Below are positions 35,334 through 44,621 of a DNA stretch of 64,000 bases, in pieces. Source of the DNA: Akkermansiaceae bacterium (GTDB taxonomy: Bacteria; Verrucomicrobiota; Verrucomicrobiia; Verrucomicrobiales; Akkermansiaceae); assembly GCA_017798145.1 (NCBI GenBank), contig CP059069.1, forward strand, positions 1,659,226-1,723,225, read 5' to 3'. The position numbers and the translations under genes were made by a program. The number at the start of each line of letters is the position of its first letter. Position 1 is the stretch's first letter. The notes beneath the pieces are model-generated. The model did not search any database. It was not told the origin of the DNA and was given only the letters and a program-made list of their open reading frames with translations.

Positions 35334-35433
35334 CGTCTGGCAGGAGACTAGGCAGCTTTCGCGAAATAGGGAATCCAGAACCTCGGAAGGGATTTTTTGA
35401 TGGATTGCACTCCCCGCGGACGTAAGTTCTGGT

Positions 35434-36492
35434 GTGTTTCCGAGGAAAAACCTGATCGCCATGAGCCTGCTTGCAGCTGCCCTCACCGCCTGCAAGAAGC
35501 CCGTTGAAACTGCTGCGGATACCTACGAGAAGAAGGAGGGGATGGTGAAAATCCCGGGCGGCACGACGATGATGGGTTCCGACGGCGTGTTCGAGACTCC
35601 ATACGGCAGGAAGGAATTCCCTGAGGAAAACCCGAAGGTGAAGATCGAGGTCTCCGGTTTCTGGATCGATGAAACCGAGGTGACCAACGCGCAGTTCCGC
35701 AAATTCGTTGAGGAAACCGGATACGTCACCTTTGCCGAGCAAGAGCTGGATATCTCCACCCTGCCGCCGGAAGCCCTCGCCAAGCTCCCGCCGCCTCCGC
35801 TCAAAAACGGAGCCATCATTTTCAATTCGCCGGAAACATTCGAGGGGCCTGTCATGGAGCCGGGAGCCTACCTGCAATGGTGGAAGTGGGATCCCGAGGC
35901 AAGTTGGAAGCATCCGCGCGGCAAGGGCTCCGACCTCAAGGGACGCGACGATTTCCCTGTCAGCTGTGTCACCTACGACGATGCCGCCGCGTACGCGAAA
36001 TGGGCTGGGAAACGCCTCCCCACCGAGGCCGAGTGGGAATTTGCAGCCCGCGGCGGGCTGGAAGGGAAAATGTACACCTGGGGCGACGAGCTGAAGCCCG
36101 GCGACAAATGGATGGCCAACACCTTCCAGGGCACTTTCCCCACCGAGGACACCCGCGAGGACGGCTTCGCAGGCCCCTCACCGGTGAGATCCTACCCGCC
36201 AAACGGCTACGGCCTCTACGACATGGCAGGCAATGTCTGGGAAATCTGCTCCGATTTCTACGATCCGGAATACCGCAGCGAATGCGAGAAATGCGATCCC
36301 AAGGGACCGGACACATGGATCAACATGAACACCGGGCAGAAGTCCGGCGGTGCGCCAAACCACGTAACCAAGGGCGGCTCCTACCTCTGCCACGTCTCCT
36401 ACTGCATGCGCTACCGCCCCGGTGCCCGTCACTCGATTGAGAATGACTCCCCACCTGCCACCACCGGCTTCCGCTGTGTGAAGGATCTGTGA
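35434..36492 (+). CDS. Formylglycine-generating enzyme (SUMF1-type sulfatase-modifying factor), lipoprotein
   Basis: 352 aa from the GTG at 35434, or from the ATG at 35461. The N-terminus has a lipobox (A-L-T-A-C), so it is probably anchored to a membrane on the outside. The FGE-sulfatase domain spans about 35-352. Both catalytic cysteines are present: C319 and C324 in S-Y-L-C-H-V-S-Y-C-M-R-Y-R, equal to the Cys pair of human FGE, and G-F-R-C follows near the end. It should oxidise the active-site cysteine of sulfatases to formylglycine using oxygen and copper. All six intact sulfatases here are of the cysteine type, so this is their probable activator. Confidence 0.88.
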   Translation: MFPRKNLIAMSLLAAALTACKKPVETAADTYEKKEGMVKIPGGTTMMGSDGVFETPYGRKEFPEENPKVKIEVSGFWIDETEVTNAQFRKFVEETGYVTFAEQELDISTLPPEALAKLPPPPLKNGAIIFNSPETFEGPVMEPGAYLQWWKWDPEASWKHPRGKGSDLKGRDDFPVSCVTYDDAAAYAKWAGKRLPTEAEWEFAARGGLEGKMYTWGDELKPGDKWMANTFQGTFPTEDTREDGFAGPSPVRSYPPNGYGLYDMAGNVWEICSDFYDPEYRSECEKCDPKGPDTWINMNTGQKSGGAPNHVTKGGSYLCHVSYCMRYRPGARHSIENDSPPATTGFRCVKDL

Positions 36493-36511
36493 AACCCGCC
36501 GCAGGCCGGAA

Positions 36512-37096
36512 CTAGCGTTCCAGCAGGCGCGCCACATGCTTGGCGAGCATGTCCGCCTCAAGGTTCACCGTGTCACCTGGCTTCGCATCAAGCAGATTCG
36601 TGTGGGAAAACGTATGCGGCGTGATCCAGAAAACGGCCGAGGCATCTTTCAGGTCCGCGATGGTCAGCGAGATCCCGTCTATCGCAATCGAGCCCTTCGC
36701 CACGCAGAGCCGGAGGATGTCGGCCGGCAGCGAGACCTCCACCACATGATCCTGCCCGTTTGCCTCGAGGGAAACGATCTGTCCCACCGCATCGACATGG
36801 CCTTGCACGAAGTGCCCGCCCAGCCTGTCGCCGACGCGCAGCGCCCTCTCAAGGTTCACGAGGGAACCCTCGGAAAGTTTCCCCAGTGATGTCACCCGCA
36901 AGGTTTGCGCCAGCACATCGAAATGCACGGCCTCAGGGGAAATCCCGGCCACCGTGAGGCAACAACCGTTGACCGCCACGGAATCGCCCAACACCAGTTC
37001 ACCGGCGAAAGGGATGGAAATACCCAACCGAGCCTGCTCGCCGAGGTGCGCGAGCGTGGCGACTTTTCCCAATGATTCGACGAGTCCGGTGAACAT
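36512..37096 (-). CDS. ribE: Riboflavin synthase, alpha subunit
   Basis: 194 aa, normal length, made of the usual two lumazine-binding repeats (about 1-96 and 97-190). The start M-F-T-G-L-V-E and the motifs V-A-V-N-G-C-C-L-T-V and S-I-A-I-D-G-I-S-L-T-I, along with G-H-F-V-Q-G-H-V-D, are typical. It dismutates two 6,7-dimethyl-8-ribityllumazine to riboflavin in the cytoplasm. It is a single-gene unit convergent with FGE (20 bp apart). No FMN riboswitch was recognised upstream. Confidence 0.95.
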   Translation of the reverse strand: MFTGLVESLGKVATLAHLGEQARLGISIPFAGELVLGDSVAVNGCCLTVAGISPEAVHFDVLAQTLRVTSLGKLSEGSLVNLERALRVGDRLGGHFVQGHVDAVGQIVSLEANGQDHVVEVSLPADILRLCVAKGSIAIDGISLTIADLKDASAVFWITPHTFSHTNLLDAKPGDTVNLEADMLAKHVARLLER

Positions 37097-37241
37097 GATG
37101 TGCCGGATACATCACATAGCCGCCCCCGGATGTCACCCCGCGAATCCAAGGGCCGGGATTTTTCGCACAGGGGGGGCGCGCACTGCAACGGCCTTCCTGC
37201 AACCCTGAGCGACGGGTTGCGGCGATGCGCAAGGTATGATG

Positions 37242-39191
37242 CTAGGCAAGCGATGCTGCCAGCGGGCCGCCCCGGAATGGCGGGTAGCCGGTGCCAAGGA
37301 TCATGGCGAGGTCGATGTCGTCGGCGGTTTCGGCGACACCTTCGTCGAGGCAGAGTTTCGCCTCGGCGGCCATGAGCTTGGCGAGGATTTCCCGGGTGTC
37401 TTTCGGGGTTTCCTCGGAACCGGTCTGAAAGCCGATGGCCTCGGCATTTACGGCGGGGGATCCAGCGTCATAGACATAGAAACCGCTGCCGCCCTTGCGC
37501 CCGGTGTGGTCGGCTTCGAGGAGCTTTCCGACGATTTTCGGAATCTTCATCCGGCCCGGATATGCGGCGGCGAGGGTGCCTGCCACGTGCATGGCCACAT
37601 CGAGTCCGACCTCGTCGAGAAGGCGCAGCGGACCCATGGGCATTCCGAAGTCGAGCATGGCCTGATCGATTTCCTCGGGGTCGCCGCCCTGCTCGAACAT
37701 GGCGGCGGCCTCGACGAGGTAGGGCATGAGGATGCGGTTGACGAGGAAGCCGGGCGAGTCCTTGACCACCACGGGGAGCTTGCCGATTTTCCGGACGAAA
37801 GAGACGGCGGTGGCTAGGGTTTCGTCGGAGGTGGATTCCGTGCGGACGACCTCGACGAGCTGCATGCGGTGGACGGGGTTGAAGAAATGCAAGCCGACGA
37901 GGCGTTCGGGATGGGTGATTGAGGAGGCGAGTTCGTGGATGGGTAGGGCGGAGGTGTTGGTGGCGAGCACGGTATCGGGACGGCAGCGGGCGGCGAGGTC
38001 GGAGAAGATTTTTTGTTTGATGGAGAGCTTCTCGACGGCGGCCTCGATGATGAGATCGCAGCGCGATAGGGGAACGCTGCCACTGGCGGGATGGATGCGG
38101 TCGAGGCCTCGGGCGGCTTCCGTTTTGGAAAAGACGTGGTGCTTCTGCGCATCGGCATAGAGGCCGGAGATGGATTTCATGCCATGGGCGAGAGCCTCGG
38201 GCGAGATGTCCTGGAGTGTGGTTTCGATCTTCCTGGTGGAAAGCCAGTAGGCGATGCCGGAACCCATGAGGCCGGCTCCGATGACGGCTGCCCGTTTGAT
38301 TTCGCGAGGCTCTGCGGAGCTGTGCTTGTGTTTCTTCGCCCGCTCCTGGAGGAAAAACAGGCGGATGAGCTGGGCTGTTTGCGGGAGGGTGGCGAGGCGC
38401 TGTATGGCTTCGAGTTCGGCCTGCTGCGACTGGGCGCGGGTTTTTCCTATCGAAGCGACGGCCACTTCCAGTGCGGCCTCGGGGCCGGGGTAGTGGCCAT
38501 GGGTTTTCTTGAGAAGCTCTTTCTGCGCCTGGACGCGGATGAGGGCTGCGACGGCTTGGTTGTGGGTGATGGGGTTGTTCGTGTGGTGGCGCTTGCCTTT
38601 TTCGAGGAAGCTGAGGGCGTGGGCTTTCAGGTGCTCCTTGGGGACGGTCTGATCGACGAGGCCTTTGCGTTTCGCGAGTTCGGGGGAGTGGATTTTTCCG
38701 GAAAGGATGACCGGGAGTGCGTCCTGCAGACCCAGCAGATCTGGCAGGCGTGTGGTGCCGCCCCATGCGGGGAGTATGCCGAGCTGGGTTTCCGGGAGAC
38801 CGATTACAGTTTCCTGGGAATCGCTGGCGACGCGCCAGTCGCAGGCGAGGGCGAGCTCATAGCCGCCGCCGACGCAGGCACCGTGGATCGCGCAGACGGT
38901 GGGATAAGGCAGGTCGGCGATGCGGTTGAAGAGGGTTTGGCCGGTGGCGATGAGGCGGGTGAGTTTTTCGCCGCGCGCGGTGGAGAGTTCGTTCAGATCG
39001 GCTCCGGCGATGAAAATGTGAGGTTTTGCGGAGCGGATGAGGAGTCCGGTGACTTCGGGTTGGGCGGTGAGCTCGTCGAGGCGCTCGGAAAGTTCCGCGA
39101 GGGTGGCGGAGTCGAAGATGTTGGCCGAGGAACCCTCGCGGTCGAAAACAAGGATCGCTGTGGAGTTCGAGAAGGTGAGGGAGATGTTCAT
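37242..39191 (-). CDS. fadJ: Fatty-acid oxidation multifunctional protein: enoyl-CoA hydratase / 3-hydroxyacyl-CoA dehydrogenase
   Basis: 649 aa from the ATG at 39191; the frame upstream to 39419 has only low-complexity S/P-rich codons antisense to the thiolase end. Enoyl-CoA hydratase domain about 1-190 with catalytic glutamates E112 (G-G-Y-E-L-A-L-A) and E134 (G-L-P-E-T-Q-L-G). The NAD-binding HAD domain follows (I-G-A-G-L-M-G-S-G-I-A-Y) with the HAD signature H-F-F-N-P-V, then a C-terminal domain with G-G-P-L. It lies 49 bp downstream of the thiolase gene, forming a beta-oxidation operon. The symbol (FadJ or FadB) is by similarity. Confidence 0.9.
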   Translation of the reverse strand: MNISLTFSNSTAILVFDREGSSANIFDSATLAELSERLDELTAQPEVTGLLIRSAKPHIFIAGADLNELSTARGEKLTRLIATGQTLFNRIADLPYPTVCAIHGACVGGGYELALACDWRVASDSQETVIGLPETQLGILPAWGGTTRLPDLLGLQDALPVILSGKIHSPELAKRKGLVDQTVPKEHLKAHALSFLEKGKRHHTNNPITHNQAVAALIRVQAQKELLKKTHGHYPGPEAALEVAVASIGKTRAQSQQAELEAIQRLATLPQTAQLIRLFFLQERAKKHKHSSAEPREIKRAAVIGAGLMGSGIAYWLSTRKIETTLQDISPEALAHGMKSISGLYADAQKHHVFSKTEAARGLDRIHPASGSVPLSRCDLIIEAAVEKLSIKQKIFSDLAARCRPDTVLATNTSALPIHELASSITHPERLVGLHFFNPVHRMQLVEVVRTESTSDETLATAVSFVRKIGKLPVVVKDSPGFLVNRILMPYLVEAAAMFEQGGDPEEIDQAMLDFGMPMGPLRLLDEVGLDVAMHVAGTLAAAYPGRMKIPKIVGKLLEADHTGRKGGSGFYVYDAGSPAVNAEAIGFQTGSEETPKDTREILAKLMAAEAKLCLDEGVAETADDIDLAMILGTGYPPFRGGPLAASLA

Positions 39192-39240
39192 GGGAGTGAG
39201 AAGTGCCGGGTGATCAGTGAGAAGCGGAAGACCAGGGACG

Positions 39241-40491
39241 CTAGGGGCGCTCGAGGTAGAGGGCGGCTCCTTGGCCGCCGCCGATGCAGAGGGTGGCGAG
39301 GGCGCGTTTTCCTCCGGTTTCCCGGAGCTGGTCGAGGGCGGTGAGGATGAGGCGGGCACCGGTGGCACCGACAGGGTGGCCGAGGGCGATGGCTCCGCCC
39401 CTTGGGTTGAGTTTTTCAAGGGGGATCTCGTAGGCGGGGAGGTCGAGATGGTGGGTGGATGGATGTTTCAAGGATGACAGGACGGCGAGGACTTGGGCTG
39501 CGAAGGCTTCGTTGAGTTCGATGAGGTCGGCATCGTCCGGGGTGAGGCCGGAGAGTTGTTTGGCTTTTGCAATGGCGTGGACGGGGCCGAGTCCCATGCG
39601 GGCGGGATCGCAGCCGGAGTATGCATAGGCGGCGAGGCGGCCGAGGGGTTCGAGGCCGTGGCGCTTGGCGGCGGCCTCGGTGCCGACGAGGAGGGCGACG
39701 GCTCCGTCGGTGATCTGTGAGGAGTTTCCGGCGGTGACGGTGCCGGTGGTGCGGTCGAAGATGGGACGGAGGGTGGAGAGTTTTTCAGGGGTGGAATCGG
39801 TGCGGATGCCGTTGTCCTCCGTGATCGCTGTTCCGTTGCAGAAGACGGGGGAGATTTCGGAGTTGAGCTGTTCGCGGTGGGCCAGGGCTTTGGCGTGGGA
39901 TTCCGCGGCGAACTTGTCCTGGGCTTCGCGGGTGATGCCGAATTCGCGGGAGAGGATTTCTGCGGTGTCTCCCATGATCAGGCCGCTGAACGGATCCGTT
40001 AGGCCCAGCTCAAGGCCGATGCGCGGTTTGAAATCCGAGAGGTTGAAACTGGCGGCGGCGGAGAGTTTCTGGCCGGAGGATTTGGCGCGGTTGAGATCTG
40101 AGAAATGCTGGGCTGCTTCATGGGGGAAGAGCAGCGGGACATGGGTCATGCTCTCGGTGCCGCCGACGAGGAAAAGATCCCCCTGCCCTGCCGCGATGCG
40201 CTGGTGGGCGGCGGTGACCGCCTCCATGCCGGAGGCGCAGTTGCGGTGCACGGTCATGGCGGGGACGTGCTGCGGGATCCCGGAGCGCAGGGCGATGACG
40301 CGCGCGATGTTCGCGGCCTCGGCGGGCTGTGCCACGCAGCCGAAGATGACTTCCGAGATCTCGGCGGGGTCGATCCCGGTTTCCGCCAGGAGCGCGGTGG
40401 CCGCGGCGCGGCCGAGATCGTCGGCGGTGAGGGCGGCGAGGTCTGTGCCCATCTTGCAGAAGGGTGTGCGGGTGGCGGCTATGATGAACAT
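39241..40491 (-). CDS. fadA: Acetyl-CoA C-acyltransferase (3-ketoacyl-CoA thiolase)
   Basis: 416 aa, usual thiolase length. The acyl-binding C85 is in H-R-N-C-A-S-G, the second block has H372 in G-A-I-A-L-G-H-P-V-G-A-T-G, and the general-base C402 is in L-C-I-G-G-G-Q-G. All three catalytic blocks are intact. It cleaves 3-ketoacyl-CoA to acetyl-CoA and a shorter acyl-CoA in the cytoplasm. First gene of the operon with fadJ. Family assignment is firm; the exact type (fadA or fadI) is not. Confidence 0.93.
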   Translation of the reverse strand: MFIIAATRTPFCKMGTDLAALTADDLGRAAATALLAETGIDPAEISEVIFGCVAQPAEAANIARVIALRSGIPQHVPAMTVHRNCASGMEAVTAAHQRIAAGQGDLFLVGGTESMTHVPLLFPHEAAQHFSDLNRAKSSGQKLSAAASFNLSDFKPRIGLELGLTDPFSGLIMGDTAEILSREFGITREAQDKFAAESHAKALAHREQLNSEISPVFCNGTAITEDNGIRTDSTPEKLSTLRPIFDRTTGTVTAGNSSQITDGAVALLVGTEAAAKRHGLEPLGRLAAYAYSGCDPARMGLGPVHAIAKAKQLSGLTPDDADLIELNEAFAAQVLAVLSSLKHPSTHHLDLPAYEIPLEKLNPRGGAIALGHPVGATGARLILTALDQLRETGGKRALATLCIGGGQGAALYLERP

Positions 40492-40693
40492 GGGGAACTT
40501 TAAATTTTAAACGATAAACTTGAAGGAAGAGAAACCGCGGATGAGCGCGGATCGGCACAGATCGGATTCTTCGGAAGCGGAAGATTTGGGCAGTGCTGTA
40601 ATTGAACCGCCAAGTTCGCCAAGGAAGACTGTGGTCTGAGAATCTGGAGGTTTCATTGGGCTGGCTTGGCGGTGAAAAAGGCCTTTCTTTGGT

Positions 40694-42145
40694 TCAGGCC
40701 TTCGGCCTGTTGTCTTTGACTTTCTGTTCCTTGAGTTCCTTTCCTACGCCCTGGAGTTTGCGCATTTCATCCCAGCTGTGGAATTGGATTTCGTTGGGGG
40801 CGAATTCGGTGGAGGAAAGGAAGCGGTGGTAAATGGATTCGCGGAGCTGTTCCTCGCCGCCTTTCATGACGACGGCGTGGACGAGGACGATGTCGGACTC
40901 AAGGGGGTCGTCGTTGCGCTTGCGGAGCTCGATCTGCCATGCGCCGAGGCCTTCGGTGTCGTCGAGGATGTTTTCGAGCTTGTTGAAATCGACGAGGGTT
41001 CCCTTGAGCTTGTCGATGGCGAGGTTCCTGAAATCCGAGACGCGTGAGATTTTCCCCAAAAGGCGCGGGCATGTGCGTCCGCAATGGGGGCATGGCTCGC
41101 GGGTGATGCCTTTCTCGATGAGGTCGCCCGTGCGGTAGCGCAGGACGATGGTGCCGCGCGAGTCGAGGTGGGTGAGGACGATCTCCCCAGGCTGGCAGTC
41201 CGGGACGCGCTCGCCGCTTTCCGGATCGATGATCTCGATGAAACACATGTCCGGGTAGATATGGAAGCCGGAGGGGTGCTCGCCGTTGGTGGGGAGGCAT
41301 TCGGTGAAGGCCAGCTTCGCCTCGGTGAAGCCGTAGGTGGACATGATGGCGACGTTTTCCGCACCCATCTCGGAGCAGAGCTCTTTGAGTTTCCGGCGCA
41401 TGCCGGCGGGGACTTTCTCGCCGCCGAGGACGAGGCGCTTGAGGTTTTTCCAGCGGGATCCGGCGGCCATCCCCTCCTGCAGTAGGTGGTAGAGGAAGGT
41501 GGGCATGGCGATGATCGCATCGGGGTCGATCTTGTCGATGATGCGGATGTTGCCATCGGTGCCGACGGTTTTGCCGCCGCCGGTGGAGAGCATGAAGGTG
41601 TTGTGTCCGGTGCCCGCGTAATGCGCCTGCCAGAAGGCGAGGTGTGGGGCGAAGGGGAAGGCGTTGACGTGTTTGTTGGACGGATCCGATTGGCAGAGCT
41701 GCATGAGGCGGCGCCCCCCTTCCGTCAGGCGGGCGATGTCATGCTGCGTGTATAGAAATGGGACGGGAGCGGAGGAGCGGCCTGTGGTGCTGGTGAGGAG
41801 AATGGGGCGGAGTTCCTTTTCGAGGGCGGCTTTCGCGTTGGATGGGCCGGCGGTGAGGGCTCTGAAAATGGTGCGCCATTCCTTTTTCAGGGCGGCCTCA
41901 TCGGGGATGATCGCGAAGTCGCGCGGGTTTTCAAAGTCGGCCTTGGAGGTGAAAGGCAGTTGCGTGAGATCGTCGGTGGTGCGGATGTCGCGGGGATCGA
42001 TTCCGTTTTCCGAGAACATGTTCCGGTAGAACCTGGCGAACGGTACGGCGCGGGTTTGCAGGAAGCGCCTGAGCAGCGCGTCCTGGTGGAGGCGCAGGGC
42101 TTCAGGCGACGCGTTCGCCCACCATTTGCTTGTCGGGTTTTTCAT
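40694..42145 (-). CDS. PaaK-like adenylate-forming ligase (phenylacetate-CoA ligase family)
   Basis: 483 aa from the ATG at 42145. The adenylation core is visible: L-T-S-T-T-G-R-S-S-A (phosphate-binding loop), M-S-T-Y-G-F-T-E, Y-R-T-G-D-L-I and C-P-H-C-G-R, the last being characteristic of the PaaK/CapK group. It would activate an aryl or other carboxylate with ATP, perhaps to a CoA thioester, in the cytoplasm; the true substrate is unknown. Its start lies inside the 3' end of the patatin-like gene (44-bp overlap), and fadA/fadJ follow after 202 bp, which fits a lipid or aromatic acid role. Confidence 0.82.
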   Translation of the reverse strand: MKNPTSKWWANASPEALRLHQDALLRRFLQTRAVPFARFYRNMFSENGIDPRDIRTTDDLTQLPFTSKADFENPRDFAIIPDEAALKKEWRTIFRALTAGPSNAKAALEKELRPILLTSTTGRSSAPVPFLYTQHDIARLTEGGRRLMQLCQSDPSNKHVNAFPFAPHLAFWQAHYAGTGHNTFMLSTGGGKTVGTDGNIRIIDKIDPDAIIAMPTFLYHLLQEGMAAGSRWKNLKRLVLGGEKVPAGMRRKLKELCSEMGAENVAIMSTYGFTEAKLAFTECLPTNGEHPSGFHIYPDMCFIEIIDPESGERVPDCQPGEIVLTHLDSRGTIVLRYRTGDLIEKGITREPCPHCGRTCPRLLGKISRVSDFRNLAIDKLKGTLVDFNKLENILDDTEGLGAWQIELRKRNDDPLESDIVLVHAVVMKGGEEQLRESIYHRFLSSTEFAPNEIQFHSWDEMRKLQGVGKELKEQKVKDNRPKA

Positions 42146-43109
42146 CGGAGCGGGTCTCTGTGAGGGCGCGGATATCATCCAGGTGGTCGAGTGCGACCTT
42201 GCGGCCGGCCTCGATGAAGCGCTCGAAGTTCGCGTAGTCGTTCCATGGCGCGGAGAAATGCTCGGGGCGCAGGGCGATGTCGGCTCGCTTCAGGGAATCG
42301 TGGGCGATGCGCACCTGGGCGCAGCGGATCGACTGGCGGAAGGTGTCCACGATGTTTCCCTTCGCGAGGAAGTTGATGTTGCGGTTGATGGCGGACAGGC
42401 ATCGGTTTGCAAGCGATTGAGGCGGGATCTCATCCTCATCGCCTCGGTACATGCCGGCATCGACCTGCTCGAAGGTAGGGATCACGGAAACGGCGATGAC
42501 CTTGTCCACGTCCGTGAATTTCCGCAGGGCGCCGACCGGGATGGGATCGACCACGCCGCCATCGACACAGCGGCGTCCGTTGAGGATGACGGGGGCGATG
42601 ATGCCGGGCATGGCGCAGGAGGCGTGCACCGCATCGGCGATTTTCCCTGTGCGGAGGACGAGGCGCTCCTTGGTGTCCAGATCGGCGGAGATGACGAGGA
42701 GTTTCCTTTCCAGATCCTCGAAGCGCAGATTGCCGAGCGAGCGCTCCAGATGAGCCTTCGCCTTGAGGCCTCGGAAAAGTCCCTGCATAGGCGGGAAGAT
42801 CGGATCGGCGAGTTTCCAGAGCTGGCGGCGGTCGTGCATTTCCTCGGCGAGCTTCACCAGATCGTCGCCGGAAAAGCCGGCCGCCCAGAGTGCGCCGACG
42901 TAGGAGCCCATCGAGGAGCCGGAGATTGCATGGATCTCGATCCCGTTTTCCTCAAGCACCTGGAGCACACCGACATGGGCGAGCCCGCGCGCACCGCCGG
43001 ACGAGAGGGCGAGGCCGAGCTTCGGCTTCTCGGCGGCAGGCTGCAGCGGGCGTTCTCGCCGGTAAGGGCGGGGATCGCCTTTGAGCTTGCGGAGGATTTT
43101 TCCAAACAT
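42102..43109 (-). CDS. Patatin-like phospholipase (RssA-type)
   Basis: 335 aa from the ATG at 43109; an ATG at 43145 is possible. The oxyanion loop S-S-G-G-A-R-G, the nucleophile elbow G-S-S-M-G and the dyad partner D-G-G (C-V-D-G-G-V-V-D-P) are all present, as in bacterial patatins and E. coli RssA. A lipid acyl hydrolase in the cytoplasm or at the membrane is expected. It overlaps the ligase gene downstream by 44 bp, so the two are likely co-expressed. Confidence 0.88.
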   Translation of the reverse strand: MFGKILRKLKGDPRPYRRERPLQPAAEKPKLGLALSSGGARGLAHVGVLQVLEENGIEIHAISGSSMGSYVGALWAAGFSGDDLVKLAEEMHDRRQLWKLADPIFPPMQGLFRGLKAKAHLERSLGNLRFEDLERKLLVISADLDTKERLVLRTGKIADAVHASCAMPGIIAPVILNGRRCVDGGVVDPIPVGALRKFTDVDKVIAVSVIPTFEQVDAGMYRGDEDEIPPQSLANRCLSAINRNINFLAKGNIVDTFRQSIRCAQVRIAHDSLKRADIALRPEHFSAPWNDYANFERFIEAGRKVALDHLDDIRALTETRSDEKPDKQMVGERVA

Positions 43110-43150
43110 GGATGCGGGCGGTGTGGAACGCGGATCCTTTCCCACGATTC

Positions 43151-44110
43151 ATGTTTACATTACTCCGGCACGCCTCCGATAGCAAACCATTCCCGATTGC
43201 CCGCCAGCGGGCAATCGCCTACAGATGCGGAGTGCACCCGCTCCGACATGCCGCCGCCATCCTCGCCAGCTCAGCGATCTCTTGGGGCGCACCCGCTCCG
43301 CTGGAGAAGCTGGAAAATTGCACGCTGGTAAAGACCGGATGGGCGGACGGCGACAGTTTTCTTGTTAGAACCGCGGATGGGAAAGAGCTGACCGTGCGAC
43401 TCTACGGCGCGGATTGCATCGAATACCACGTCACGGATGAAAGCGATGCCCGCAGGCTGCGCGAGCAGCGGAGGTATTTCGGCATCTCCGGTTTCGGGGG
43501 GGCTGCGGAGAAATCCATCGCGCTTGCCAAAAGCCTCGGCGGGCTGGCAGCGGAGGAAGTGGTTCGGGCTCTCGGGAAACCGTTCACCGTGCACACCTCT
43601 TTCGCGGATGCGCGCGGGGACGGGAGATACCAGCGCATCTACGGCTTCGTCACCACCGCCGATGGCGAGGATCTCGCCAGCCATCTCGTCAAGATGGGCC
43701 TTGCCCGCGCCTTCGGCGTTTACAAGCAGACACCCCTTGGGAAGTCCGGCAACGAATACCGCGCCGAGCTCGCAGACCTGGAGCTGCGCGCCGCAAGGCT
43801 GGGAAAAGGAGCATGGAAGAAGACCGATTGGGATCAGCTCCCGGAGGAAAGGCGGGCACAGCGTGAGGAGGAGGCGGAGCTGGAAATCGCGACCGGGGCG
43901 AAGCGGGAATTCACGGGAAGCCCTGTCAACATCAACAGCGCCGCCCGCGACGAACTGATGCGCATCCCCGGCATCGGCGAGGTCACCGCGAACCGCATCA
44001 TCGAAGGCCGCCCCTACGATGAACCGGCTGACCTGCAAAAGGTCGAGGGCATCGGCGCGAGGACGGCGGAACGGCTTCTGGGCTACCTGGATTTCGGAAA
44101 ACCCCGGTAG
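43151..44110 (+). CDS. SNase-like (thermonuclease) domain fused to a ComEA-type helix-hairpin-helix domain
   Basis: 319 aa from the ATG at 43151; a GTG at 43232 would put a short signal peptide (H-P-L-R-H-A-A-A-I-L-A-S-S-A) at the very N-terminus, and the start is not settled. The SNase-like barrel covers about residues 60-215 (V-R-L-Y-G-A-D-C-I-E, then G-D-G-R-Y-Q-R-I-Y-G-F-V and L-V-K-M-G-L-A-R). The C-terminal 60 residues form a DNA-binding HhH pair: V-N-I-N-S-A-A-R-D-E-L-M-R-I-P-G-I-G and I-G-A-R-T-A-E-R-L. A secreted nuclease acting on extracellular DNA, or with DNA uptake, is a reasonable guess. Confidence 0.75.
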   Translation: MFTLLRHASDSKPFPIARQRAIAYRCGVHPLRHAAAILASSAISWGAPAPLEKLENCTLVKTGWADGDSFLVRTADGKELTVRLYGADCIEYHVTDESDARRLREQRRYFGISGFGGAAEKSIALAKSLGGLAAEEVVRALGKPFTVHTSFADARGDGRYQRIYGFVTTADGEDLASHLVKMGLARAFGVYKQTPLGKSGNEYRAELADLELRAARLGKGAWKKTDWDQLPEERRAQREEEAELEIATGAKREFTGSPVNINSAARDELMRIPGIGEVTANRIIEGRPYDEPADLQKVEGIGARTAERLLGYLDFGKPR

Positions 44111-44117
44111 CCGGGAA

Positions 44118-44609
44118 TCACCTCAGCCCGACCGGCTTTTCGAGGATCTCCTTGAGGACGAATGCGCTGCGCAGCTCGCTGCGCTTGTGCAGGCGATTTC
44201 TGATACTCCCTGCAGGCGCGGTGGAAACGGCCCGTTCTCCGGCCTGCTTCGGCGCTTTTGTTGTGCGCGCGCTCTTGGCCTTCTTGAACTCCCGCGCCCG
44301 TTCCATGAGAGCCTGCTGGCGGCTGAGCTCGGCGCTTGGATCGAAAGCCTCGAGAAGCGGCGGCGGGCTTTGCCTGCGCAGATCGGGAACGGCGGGGCGC
44401 ACGGCGTCCGGCACTGCAGCTCCCGAAGGCGGGAGCGGCGGCGGGACGGCAGGCCTCGGGATCCGGCGCTCCGCCTCCATCTCGAATTCCTCGAGTTCAT
44501 CGGGATGGTAGCCGCCCTCATCCTTCGCCTCGGAGCGCGATTTCAACCACTGCGCGATAGCCCCGACTATCAGGATGATGACGTAGAAATATTCCGAGAT
44601 GAAATCCAT
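44118..44609 (-). CDS. Hypothetical single-pass membrane protein with proline-rich linker
   Basis: 163 aa. An N-terminal membrane helix (F-Y-V-I-I-L-I-V-G-A-I-A-Q-W-L) is followed by an acidic patch, a proline/alanine-rich stretch (P-P-P-L-P-P-S-G-A-A-V-P) and a basic C-terminal half. No family recognised; Verrucomicrobia carry many such small proteins. It lies 12 bp downstream of the ThuA gene on the same strand and is probably its operon partner. Confidence 0.6.
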   Translation of the reverse strand: MDFISEYFYVIILIVGAIAQWLKSRSEAKDEGGYHPDELEEFEMEAERRIPRPAVPPPLPPSGAAVPDAVRPAVPDLRRQSPPPLLEAFDPSAELSRQQALMERAREFKKAKSARTTKAPKQAGERAVSTAPAGSIRNRLHKRSELRSAFVLKEILEKPVGLR

Positions 44610-44621
44610 GAAAACGCGACT

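Noticed and set aside
37097..37241. FMN riboswitch upstream of ribE
   Set aside because: The conserved RFN core blocks could not be found on the minus strand.
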